A DNA stretch of 64,000 bases, from NCBI RefSeq assembly GCF_000819845.1, contig NZ_CDCG01000018.1, positions 320,570 to 384,569 of the forward strand, written 5' to 3'. Below are positions 50,836 to 58,352 of this stretch, in pieces (position 1 is the first letter of the stretch; each line of letters begins with the position of its first letter). The notes beneath the pieces are model-generated. The model made no database searches, was not told where the DNA came from, and saw nothing but the letters and a program-made list of their open reading frames with translations. This stretch comes from Aeromonas enteropelogenes (GTDB lineage Bacteria > Pseudomonadota > Gammaproteobacteria > Enterobacterales > Aeromonadaceae). A program made the position numbers and the translations under genes.

Positions 50836-51102
50836 CTAGCCGACCACCTTCTGTGGCTCATCAATGACCATCTCAGCGGTAACAAAAGCCGCCGTTATAC
50901 CCTCCATCTCCGCGCCGGTGAGATCGCGAATGAAGTTCGTCGCCGGCGCTGGGTCCATAACCATGCCAAAGCAAGCCAACGTCTGGGCCAGGTCCCTTAT
51001 GGCCATCGCCTGATGTTGAATTTGCGAGCCCGGTACTTCCGCCTTGTCACCTGACATCTCGGTACCAGTACGCACCAGATAGCGTCCTCGCCATAGCCTC
51101 AT
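50836..51102 (-). CDS. Small phage protein opposite to the left operon (88 aa)
   Basis: Codon use on the minus strand is convincingly coding; ATG 51102 (CAGGGAT upstream) or ATG 51057 (73 residues, MSGDKAEVPGSQIQHQ). It is helical with many Met and Ala (FGMVMDPAPATNFIRDLTGAEMEGI). It is transcribed against its neighbours and ends at a terminator hairpin. Not recognised. Confidence 0.55.
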   Translation of the reverse strand: MRLWRGRYLVRTGTEMSGDKAEVPGSQIQHQAMAIRDLAQTLACFGMVMDPAPATNFIRDLTGAEMEGITAAFVTAEMVIDEPQKVVG

Positions 51103-51159
51103 ATCCCTGTTCCGTAAGGACGCTTTGACTTCTCTCTACACGCCAAATGCGTCTGCTTT

Positions 51160-51171
51160 TGCTCTTTAACA
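51160..51171 (+). promoter_or_regulatory. boxA-like antitermination element
   Basis: TGCTCTTTAACA equals the boxA of rRNA leaders and closely matches phage nut boxA. It lies ahead of the left operon, where lambda has nutL. Confidence 0.65.
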
Positions 51172-51183
51172 ACCAGGATTGGG

Positions 51184-51263
51184 CTGTCACCGAACGAAAT
51201 CTGCTTGCCTGGCAGATCCCCGCTAACCCGTTCGATCCGGAATGTGGGGCTGGAAGGTGACGG
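51184..51263 (+). ncRNA. Structured leader RNA after boxA, put/nut-like candidate
   Basis: An 8-bp outer stem (51184-51191 with 51256-51263), an inner stem GAACG/CGTTC (51192-51196 with 51229-51233) and a hairpin ATCTGC/GCAGAT (51199-51204 with 51212-51217) nest in a cloverleaf-like fold. A further hairpin CTGGC/GCCGG follows. It could be an RNA antitermination signal like HK022 put or a nut variant. Confidence 0.45.
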
Positions 51264-51345
51264 GGTGCTGGCTTACGGGCCGGTCCCCCAACGAGGCTCT
51301 ACTAACAATCAGGCCTCCTTGGAATAACCACCACAGGACCCGACC

Positions 51346-51537
51346 ATGAAACGATTCACCGAAGCCCAAGTTATGGGCTTTCGCGGCTCAATGCCGCCCC
51401 GCACGAAATACCGTGACTGCATCAACGTCGAGCTTGACGCAGAAGCACGAAAGGTCGCTCGACTACGTACCGACACTCGCCGCGCTATTGAGGAATATCA
51501 CGACCAACGCGCCCGTCGGCTTGAAATGGAGCTATAG
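51346..51537 (+). CDS. Small phage early-left protein (63 aa)
   Basis: ATG 51346 in the context AGGACCCGACC-ATG. Basic, Arg-rich, helical C-terminus (DAEARKVARLRTDTRRAIEEYHDQRARRLEM). First gene of the recombination operon, two bases ahead of the next. Unknown function. Confidence 0.6.
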   Translation: MKRFTEAQVMGFRGSMPPRTKYRDCINVELDAEARKVARLRTDTRRAIEEYHDQRARRLEMEL

Positions 51538-51539
51538 CC

Positions 51540-51905
51540 ATGACCCCTGAACATATCCTACTTGCCATGCTTGAAAGCAAAGAGGCACAAGCGAACGCCA
51601 AGGCTGAATGGATTGCCGAATGGTGTGATGCCAACCTGCCGCTGTTGCTAACTGAAGAGCTCGATACGGACCCGGCAACCCTGCTGGGGGAACTCAACGC
51701 AGACCACCATTGCCAGTTCAACGAAGCTATCTGTCTGCTGATGCGCGACGACGATCCCGTACCGCTAAAGCAGTTTATCAAAGAGGTTCTGTACGATGGT
51801 CTGGCCAACCTCGCCAAGAAGCTCTGGAGCTACCACCTCGCCGAGCTGGAGAACGCAATGAGTGCCGAGCAGTTTGAGAGGTATCAGCAGAGGGACGCCG
51901 CATGA
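51540..51905 (+). CDS. Phage early-left protein, unknown (121 aa)
   Basis: ATG 51540, directly behind the 63-residue gene, and its stop overlaps the RecE-like start (ATGA at 51902). Acidic and Leu/Glu-rich, helical (LLAMLESKEAQANAKAEWIAEWCDANLPLLLTEELD). Close coupling suggests a part in recombination or nuclease control. Confidence 0.6.
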   Translation: MTPEHILLAMLESKEAQANAKAEWIAEWCDANLPLLLTEELDTDPATLLGELNADHHCQFNEAICLLMRDDDPVPLKQFIKEVLYDGLANLAKKLWSYHLAELENAMSAEQFERYQQRDAA

Positions 51906-52744
51906 ACGTCACCGTCGATACCAGCCAAGCCTTACCGCGAGGCTTGGTGCTGGGGCTGGACATCGAGGAGTACCACGCTGGTCCAGGTGTCAGCAAATCA
52001 CAGCTGGACGACATTGCCGAGAGTCCGGCCACCTACATCTGGCGCAAGAGCGCGCCTGTCGATAACGAGAAGCTCAAGGCGCTGGATATGGGGACCGCCC
52101 TGCACTGCCTGCTGCTGGAACCCGATGCGTTCAAGGAGCGCTTTATCATCGCCCCAGAATTCAACCGCCGCACCAACGCTGGCAAAGCAGAAGAGGCCGA
52201 GTTTCTGGCCAGCTGCGCCGAGCTGGGCAAGACAGTGATGGATGCCGAAGAGGGGCGCAAGCTGCAGCTGATGCGAGACAGCGTGATGGCACACCCTGAC
52301 GCCCGCTGGATACTGGAGCAGGAGGGCGTCTATGAAAGTTCGCTCTACTGGATTGACCCTGACACCGAAGAACTGTGCCGCTGCCGGCCAGACAAGAAGC
52401 TCAGAAACGTCCCCATCTTGGCTGATGTGAAGAAGGTCGACGACATGGCCCGTTTCGAGCGCCACGTCGAAGAGTTTCGCTACCACGTCCAGGATGCCAT
52501 GTATTCGGATGGATTCCACGAAATATACGGTGAATGGCCGGACTTCATCTTTATCGCAGTCAGCTCATCCATTGAGTGCGGCCGCTACCCAGTACGGGTT
52601 CGCCCGCTGGAGCAAGAGTGGAAAGAGTCTGGCCAAGACCTCTACCGCCGTGACCTGCGCAAATTCCACGAGTGCCGCGTCAACAATGACTGGCACGACC
52701 TGATACCACTTATTCGCCCGGCATGGGCAAGGAGAGCTGCATGA
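51902..52744 (+). CDS. RecE-like exonuclease VIII
   Basis: 280 residues, corresponding to the nuclease domain of RecE (PD-(D/E)XK, DUF3799). Motifs: SKSQLDDIAESPATYIWRK, ALDMGTALHCLLLEPD, then CRPDKKLRNVPILADVKKVDD with the metal Asp and Asp-x-Lys-Lys, and HVEEFRYHVQDAMYSDGF. It chews 5' ends to leave 3' single strands for an annealing protein. Neighbour downstream overlaps by four bases. Confidence 0.88.
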   Translation: MNVTVDTSQALPRGLVLGLDIEEYHAGPGVSKSQLDDIAESPATYIWRKSAPVDNEKLKALDMGTALHCLLLEPDAFKERFIIAPEFNRRTNAGKAEEAEFLASCAELGKTVMDAEEGRKLQLMRDSVMAHPDARWILEQEGVYESSLYWIDPDTEELCRCRPDKKLRNVPILADVKKVDDMARFERHVEEFRYHVQDAMYSDGFHEIYGEWPDFIFIAVSSSIECGRYPVRVRPLEQEWKESGQDLYRRDLRKFHECRVNNDWHDLIPLIRPAWARRAA

Positions 52745-53844
52745 ACCAAACCATTTCAAACCCCTTTGGCGTCCAGGACCAACGGCAAGAACGAGGGCTG
52801 GTTGCCATTGAACAGCAACGTGTGATCCAGGAAGTCCAAGCCGCGATGGTGATCGCCAAGAAGTTTCCACGCAATCCCGTAGAAGCGACAGACCGGATCC
52901 TGCAGGCCTGTTCACGGCCAACACTTGCTGAAGGAGCCCTCTATACCTACAACCGTGGTGGCTCTGAAGTTACCGGCCCAAGCATCAGGCTGGCAGAGGC
53001 ATTGGCTCAGGCGTGGGGGAATATACAGTTCGGTGTCCGCGAGCTGGAACAACGTCAAGGGGAATCAGTCGTTGAGGCTTTCGCCTGGGATGTGGAAACC
53101 AATACCAAACAACTGAAAATCTTTACCGTGCCACACGTTCGCCCTGGTGCTAACAGGCAGAAGCCGTTGGATGAACCACGAGATATCTACGAAGTGGTGG
53201 CAAGCAATGGTGCCCGCCGCTTACGGGCATGCATTCTCGGGGTCATCCCTGGGGACGTGATAGAAGCAGCTCAGCGTCAGTGTGAGGTAACGCTCAACAC
53301 TTATGCAGATACCAGCCCTGAATCCATCAAGCGGATGCTGGACATATTCAGTGACGAGTTCGGCGTCACGTCTGAACAGATCCAGGCATATCTGGGACGA
53401 CGAGCGGATGCCATGCTCCCGGCCCAGTACGTCCAGATGCGTAAGATTTATGCGTCCTTGCGCGATGGTATGAGCAAACCGAGCGATTGGTTTAAGTCAA
53501 AGAGGGAGAATCCTGAGCCAGAGACCAGTATCGCCCTGGCCGCGATGCGTGGAGAAAATAAGCACGTGAAGGCAGAGGGAGAACAAGTTGAGCCCGAAGC
53601 CCCATCACAAAAGGCCGCTAGCCCAGAACAACAGGCCAATGAGCAAGAGGACAATGTAGTAGACCACTCAGGTGCCTACGCCGACCACTGTGCAGCCATT
53701 GAAGCGGCGGCTTCGGAAGAAGATTGGAAGCTGGCCTACAACAACGCCTGGCAGTGGGCCTGCGAAACCGGCAACCAAGAGATTGCTGACGGCATCATAC
53801 ATGTGGCTGGTGAGCGCAAAGCCCAACTACAAGCCACCAAATAA
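52741..53844 (+). CDS. Likely recombination partner of RecE (annealing-type protein)
   Basis: 367 residues; ATG 52741 overlaps the RecE-like stop. The conserved block GLVAIEQQRVIQEVQAAMVIAKKFPRN, then TYNRGGSEVTGPSIRLAEALAQAWGNI and a C-terminal acidic, Gln/Glu-rich tail, is a known phage family, but it does not read as RecT, Bet or Erf. Position one gene after an exonuclease is where single-strand annealing proteins sit, so I infer that role. Residues about 270-320 are disordered. Confidence 0.65.
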   Translation: MNQTISNPFGVQDQRQERGLVAIEQQRVIQEVQAAMVIAKKFPRNPVEATDRILQACSRPTLAEGALYTYNRGGSEVTGPSIRLAEALAQAWGNIQFGVRELEQRQGESVVEAFAWDVETNTKQLKIFTVPHVRPGANRQKPLDEPRDIYEVVASNGARRLRACILGVIPGDVIEAAQRQCEVTLNTYADTSPESIKRMLDIFSDEFGVTSEQIQAYLGRRADAMLPAQYVQMRKIYASLRDGMSKPSDWFKSKRENPEPETSIALAAMRGENKHVKAEGEQVEPEAPSQKAASPEQQANEQEDNVVDHSGAYADHCAAIEAAASEEDWKLAYNNAWQWACETGNQEIADGIIHVAGERKAQLQATK

Positions 53845-54018
53845 CCGCGTTCCGATAAATCGCTGGCCAGCCGGCGTCTCAGATAGTCCCCCTCTCCCCC
53901 AGCCCCTCAATGCAGTGGCAGAACTGCAAGCCAGCCCCTGTCAAGGGCGCACACGAGTGCTCACAAATCATCCACTGCTGGAACCACAGATTTTGTGGAT
54001 AACTGCAAGGACCTACAT

Positions 54019-54600
54019 ATGCACACCAATACCGTGACCCTGACCCCAGATAACTTCGCCCAGGCCAAAGCCGCCATCCTCTATGCGCTCTCTGAAAAGA
54101 TGGAGCCAACCTTTACTTGGCATGGTCAACATATAGGCATGACACATGGAAAAACCTACAGTTTTGTCGGTTTTGACAAAGATGGTGATCTGCAATTCAA
54201 AAACAATGACAACACCATCTGCTATGCCAGCTCAAGCAACTGCAGCAAGGGTTGGTTTGAACTGAATATCACCCCGGAAAAGCTGGCCGAGTATAGTCAG
54301 CGACAAATGGCGCAAGCGATCACAAACCTACAGCAGCTGAAACGTACTTTTGAGATCGAACATGCTTTAGCCGCTGGCGATGTGATCCAGTGGAAACCAC
54401 GCATGCGGGATCGCCCTTTCCCTGAATATGGAGCGCCGGTGATCGTGCTCGAGACAATTAGCCCTCCGCGTCAAACAAGCGATGAGTACTGCTCATCCGA
54501 TGCCCCCACCAAATATGACCTGGTGGTGGGCATCATTATGGATGGTGTCTTTCGTCACTACTACGCGGACAGTCGCCGTTTCGAACGGGTTCCGCAGTGA
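54019..54600 (+). CDS. Phage early-left protein, unknown (193 aa)
   Basis: ATG 54019 with AAGGACC upstream (a frame from 53995 is possible). Two parts: an N-terminal beta-rich piece (TFTWHGQHIGMTHGKTYSFVGFDKDGDLQF) that resembles a small SH3-like fold, and a C-terminal piece (GDVIQWKPRMRDRPFPEYGAPVIVLE) of similar kind. No enzyme motif. Its end overlaps the next frame by a few bases. Confidence 0.6.
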   Translation: MHTNTVTLTPDNFAQAKAAILYALSEKMEPTFTWHGQHIGMTHGKTYSFVGFDKDGDLQFKNNDNTICYASSSNCSKGWFELNITPEKLAEYSQRQMAQAITNLQQLKRTFEIEHALAAGDVIQWKPRMRDRPFPEYGAPVIVLETISPPRQTSDEYCSSDAPTKYDLVVGIIMDGVFRHYYADSRRFERVPQ

Positions 54601-54692
54601 TACAGGCCTATGGCAATGAACAGGACGGCAACCACTTCATCTGCTGGTCAGCAAAACAACGAGCTGCCATTCAAAGATTCACCGGAGGATTT

Positions 54693-54887
54693 ATGTTAGA
54701 ACCCATTGAAAAAATTGAGCAGAAAGAACTGCTCGTGATGCTGGGAAAAGGCAGGACCGCACTTTACCACCTGCGCCATAAAGACCCGACCTTCCCCAAG
54801 CCTATCGACCACCAGCCACTGCGCTGGATCAAGTCACACATAATGACCTGGATTGACAGCCATAGCCGGGCCCAGACCCACTCCTAA
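54693..54887 (+). CDS. AlpA-like excisionase/regulator
   Basis: 64 residues from ATG 54693 with a strong GGAGG (a GTG at 54597 would add 32 residues). Winged-helix pattern EQKELLVMLGKGRTALYHLRHKDPTFPKPI then RWIKSHIMTWID is that of AlpA/Xis-type MerR-like DNA binders. It overlaps the 3' end of the integrase gene, which runs the other way, and probably controls excision. Confidence 0.75.
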   Translation: MLEPIEKIEQKELLVMLGKGRTALYHLRHKDPTFPKPIDHQPLRWIKSHIMTWIDSHSRAQTHS

Positions 54888-56027
54888 CTCACGCTGGAGG
54901 ACTGACCACCACAACTCATACGCAGTGCGTTGGTCCTCCAACCAGTCATGCTTGTTGTATACCGACATTACACCGAGCAGCGCGTGACCCAGCATCACTT
55001 CGGTGATATGCGGTGTAACGCCCAGTTCCGACAACCTAGTGGACAGGGTGCGCCGGGCATCGTGGATCCGCCAATGCGGGATCCCGAGCGTGCTACGCAA
55101 CCGGCTCACCAGCCTATTACAAGAGTGGATCTCCAGCGGCCCATTCCCCTTCCCTTGCCCAGGGAACAGATAGACCGGATCCACAGATGCTATCGCAGCC
55201 CGTTCAAACAGTTGCTGACCCACCGACGTGATGGGGCGACGGATTGGTTTGCCGGTCTTGCTGATCTCGGCCGGGACCGTCCAGACCATGGACTCGAAAT
55301 CCAGGTCTTGACGCTTGAGTGTTCTGGCCTCTGACAGCCGGCAGCCATAGACCAGACACAACAGATGGATCACTTTATTGCCGGTACCTGCCCGGCTGGC
55401 CTCAATGGCACGCCAGATCTTGGCAACCTCGGCAACCGTCAACACACGATGTCCAGTTTTGGCTGGCGCCCCGACATCGCGAGCTCGTAGGCTCATCATG
55501 TTGGGCATATTGATCGTACCCCGGCGGATGTGCCAGTTGAAACAAGCCTTCAATCCCGTGATCACCGCACGGGTCACCCCTGGTGCCCGCTCGCTGATGG
55601 CATCGAAATAGGTCAGCCACATGTCCATGGTGATCTGATTGAGCGGCTTATCTGGCAAGCGGTTCTTCACTGACGAGAAGGTATATCGGTAGTTCTTCTG
55701 AGTGCCTTCACGGCACTCCCGCATCACATACTTCTCAAACCACACTTCAAACAATGCGGCAGGGGTAGGTTCTTCGCTAGCTACGACACTTTGCTTGGGA
55801 CCGGCCTTGAGTTCAGCAGCCTTTATCCTGGCCTCCCGAAGCGACACTGCTGGGTAGCGGCCTATGGTCGACCGAACTTGCTTCCTATCCCGCATATGGC
55901 GCACTTGGAAGGTAATTAGTCCTTTGGGTGACACCCTGACACCCAAGCCATCGCCGTCAGTGACTTCGCTCTGGCCCGTGTATGGTTTACCATTGATGCC
56001 TCGCAGCCAGCTGTCTGAAAGTGCCAT
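54834..56027 (-). CDS. int: Tyrosine-recombinase integrase (P4-like)
   Basis: 397 residues. The N-terminal DUF4102-type domain (LGVRVSPKGLITFQVRHMRDRKQVRSTIGRYPAVSLREAR) is followed by a core-binding domain and the catalytic domain: Arg in YGCRLSEA, HDARR (His-x-x-Arg), LGHAL (His) and the nucleophile Tyr in VMSVYNKHD. It integrates the prophage next to sbcB. The gene converges with the AlpA-like gene over 54 bases. Confidence 0.92.
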   Translation of the reverse strand: MALSDSWLRGINGKPYTGQSEVTDGDGLGVRVSPKGLITFQVRHMRDRKQVRSTIGRYPAVSLREARIKAAELKAGPKQSVVASEEPTPAALFEVWFEKYVMRECREGTQKNYRYTFSSVKNRLPDKPLNQITMDMWLTYFDAISERAPGVTRAVITGLKACFNWHIRRGTINMPNMMSLRARDVGAPAKTGHRVLTVAEVAKIWRAIEASRAGTGNKVIHLLCLVYGCRLSEARTLKRQDLDFESMVWTVPAEISKTGKPIRRPITSVGQQLFERAAIASVDPVYLFPGQGKGNGPLEIHSCNRLVSRLRSTLGIPHWRIHDARRTLSTRLSELGVTPHITEVMLGHALLGVMSVYNKHDWLEDQRTAYELWWSVLQRELGVGLGPAMAVNPGHYV

Positions 56028-56210
56028 CGTTCACCCAATAAAATTTTGTACTCACAAAATATCATATTTTGTACTTAATACTGTACTAAATAGTTCGCGA
56101 ACGACTCTATACGGCGGTGAACGATGAAAGAATTATCGAGTGCTCAGATATGACTGAACACACCATAAAAGACCATAAAATCAAACGCCTAGGCGATAAA
56201 TACTAATCAA
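56028..56210. other. Integrase promoter and probable prophage attachment region
   Basis: Contains direct repeats of TTTTGTACT (56046 and 56073) and ACTGTACT, possible integrase arm sites, then ACCATAAAAGACCATAAAATC before the sbcB start. One prophage end should be here; the core cannot be named without the other end. No tRNA gene is present. Confidence 0.5.
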
Positions 56211-57638
56211 ATGAGCACATCTACTAACCAAGGCGTACAGCCCACCTTTTACTTTCACGATTACGAGACCTTCGGCATCAGCCCTGCCAAGGACAGACCG
56301 GCGCAGTTTGCCGGCATTCGCACCGATGCGGATTTCAACCTCATCGGCGAGCCGCTGGTCATCTATTGCAAGCCGCCAGCGGACTATCTGCCGCAACCAG
56401 AGGCCTGTCTGGTGACCGGCATCACGCCGCAAAAGGCGATGAAGGATGGGCTGTGCGAGGCGGACTTCATCCGCCAGATCCACGAGCAGTTTGCCACCCC
56501 GGGCACCTGCGTGCTGGGTTACAACAGCATCCGCTTCGATGACGAGGTGACCCGCTACACCCTCTATCGCAACTTCTACGACCCCTATGCCTACGCCTGG
56601 CAGAACGGCAACTCCCGCTGGGACATCCTCGACATGCTGCGGGCCTGCTACGCCCTGCGCCCGGAGGGGATCGAGTGGGCCTTTGACGAAGAGGGCAAGC
56701 CGAGTTTCCGACTCGAAAAGCTGACGGTGGCCAACGGCGTGGCCCACGCCAACGCTCACGACGCGCTCTCAGACGTCCTGGCCACCATAGAGATGGCCAA
56801 GCTGGTTAAAAAAGCCCAGCCCAAACTGTTTGGTTATCTCTTTGATCTGCGCAACAAAAACAAGGTCAAGGCGCTCATTGACGTGGTGACCATGAAGCCG
56901 CTGGTCCATGTCTCCGGCATGTTCTCCCCCTGGCAGGGTTGCGTGAGCTGGGTGTCGCCGCTCGCCTGGCACCCCACTAACCAGAACGCGGTGATCATGG
57001 TGGATCTCACCCGTGACCCCACCCCGCTCATCGAACTCTCCAGCGAGGAGATCAGAGAGCGGCTCTACACCAAAAAAGAGGAGCTGGGGGATCTGGCCGG
57101 CATTCCGGTCAAGCTGGTGCACATCAACAAGTGCCCGGTGCTGGCGCCGGCCGCCACCCTGACGGCAGAGCGCGCCGACGAGTTGGGCATCGATCGGGAG
57201 CAGTGCCGCAAGAGCCTGGATCTGCTGCGCGCCCACCCCGAGGTGCGGGAAAAGCTGGTGGAGGTGTTCAATCAGGAATTTGCCGGCAGCAACGAGAGCG
57301 ACCCCGATACCCAGCTCTACGCCGGTTTCTTCGGCCATGGCGACAAATCCACCATGGATCTGGTACGCGCCACTCCGCCGGATCTGCTGGGTGAGCGGGA
57401 GTTCGCCTTCAGCGATGCCCGCCTGCCGGAGATGCTGTTCCGCTACCGCGCCCGCAACTGGCCCCATACCTTGAGCGAAGCGGAACAGAAGCGCTGGCGT
57501 CTGCACTGCAGCGACTACTTCAGCCATCATCTGCCTGATTACGCCCCTCGCCTCGAAGCGCTGGCAGAACAAAATCAGGGTAACGAACGGAACTTTACGA
57601 TTCTCAAGAGTCTCTATCGCTATCTGGAAGAGTTATGA
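56211..57638 (+). CDS. sbcB: Exonuclease I
   Basis: 475 residues, like E. coli ExoI. DEDDh residues: FHDYETFG (D17, E19), YNSIRFDDEVTR and NAHDALSD. It degrades single-stranded DNA 3' to 5' in mismatch repair and recombination. The gene is complete and keeps host GC and codon use. The prophage lies immediately upstream, and its integration may have replaced the sbcB promoter region. Confidence 0.96.
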   Translation: MSTSTNQGVQPTFYFHDYETFGISPAKDRPAQFAGIRTDADFNLIGEPLVIYCKPPADYLPQPEACLVTGITPQKAMKDGLCEADFIRQIHEQFATPGTCVLGYNSIRFDDEVTRYTLYRNFYDPYAYAWQNGNSRWDILDMLRACYALRPEGIEWAFDEEGKPSFRLEKLTVANGVAHANAHDALSDVLATIEMAKLVKKAQPKLFGYLFDLRNKNKVKALIDVVTMKPLVHVSGMFSPWQGCVSWVSPLAWHPTNQNAVIMVDLTRDPTPLIELSSEEIRERLYTKKEELGDLAGIPVKLVHINKCPVLAPAATLTAERADELGIDREQCRKSLDLLRAHPEVREKLVEVFNQEFAGSNESDPDTQLYAGFFGHGDKSTMDLVRATPPDLLGEREFAFSDARLPEMLFRYRARNWPHTLSEAEQKRWRLHCSDYFSHHLPDYAPRLEALAEQNQGNERNFTILKSLYRYLEEL

Positions 57639-57672
57639 GTTGTGAGTGATTTCACATAAATCTCCCCCACGG

Positions 57673-57713
57673 TTCCCCTTCATCGCGCAATAATGACGAA
57701 GGGGAATTTTCCT
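57673..57713 (+). terminator. Terminator of sbcB
   Basis: TTCCCCTTC pairs with GAAGGGGAA, followed by TTTT. Confidence 0.8.
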
Positions 57714-57782
57714 CAAGTACCAATATCTTGTGAACGTCTCGCCATGATGGCGGGGCACGGTCAACCGGATACCTGTCTGCCT

Positions 57783-58283
57783 ATGCCTTCTTTGCGCGCG
57801 CTGTCTGGATTACTGGCTCTGCTGCCCCTGTTTGCCCAGGGCGCCTATCGCTTCGAGATGCCGGACTATCTTGCCCGACTGCCGGAGCAGACCTATCAAA
57901 TCGTGGCCCACAGCTTCAACACCCTCTACGAGCAAACCGATTTTACCCCCCAGATCACCAACAGCTACTTCAACGACTCCCCCCTCTACAAGTTTGTCGG
58001 GGTACCGCTGGCCATCAGCGCTCACTCGGGCTTCCAGCTGGAGGTGTTCGGGCAGGCCTACAACCGCGCCTCCCAGGCCTATGTGCACCTGAGCGAGGAC
58101 ATGTCCCTCTATCGGGTGATGCGGGTGGATTTGATCGGCAACCCCAACGATCAGCTGGCCATCGGCTTTGGTCTCGGCGTGCCATTAAGTTCGCAACTGA
58201 CCCTCAAGGCCATCGTCTCCAACAACGATATCCCTGGCTATGGCTCCGCCAATTACGCCGTCGGCTTTGAGTGGCACTACTGA
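57783..58283 (+). CDS. Exported hypothetical protein
   Basis: 166 residues from ATG 57783, chosen because it starts a signal peptide (SLRALSGLLALLPLFAQGAYR). Upstream in-frame ATGs from 57693 lack export logic. The mature part is beta-rich and ends ANYAVGFEWHY, with a C-terminal aromatic, as in small outer-membrane barrels (LTLKAIVSNNDIPGYG). Not recognised further. Confidence 0.7.
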   Translation: MPSLRALSGLLALLPLFAQGAYRFEMPDYLARLPEQTYQIVAHSFNTLYEQTDFTPQITNSYFNDSPLYKFVGVPLAISAHSGFQLEVFGQAYNRASQAYVHLSEDMSLYRVMRVDLIGNPNDQLAIGFGLGVPLSSQLTLKAIVSNNDIPGYGSANYAVGFEWHY

Positions 58284-58303
58284 CCCCATTGCAAACCTCA
58301 TAA

Positions 58304-58335
58304 ACAAATCAGGCTCCTCACGGAGCCTGATTTGT
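58304..58335. terminator. Bidirectional terminator
   Basis: ACAAATCAGGCTCC and GGAGCCTGATTTGT form a 14-bp stem between two convergent genes. Confidence 0.9.
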
Positions 58336-58352
58336 TTGTCACTGCCTCTTGA

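Noticed and set aside
50752..51054. 100-codon plus-strand frame
   Set aside because: It has an AGGACC-type upstream sequence, but codon-position bias over 50836-51057 clearly favours the minus-strand gene.
51184..51263. tRNA-like cloverleaf
   Set aside because: Lacks the T-loop GTTCRA, anticodon arm spacing and a 7-bp acceptor with proper ends. Reported as structured leader RNA instead.
53801..54037. Pro-rich frame of 78 codons between the annealing-type gene and the next gene
   Set aside because: Overlaps both neighbours, no ribosome site, composition explained by GC-rich codons in another frame.
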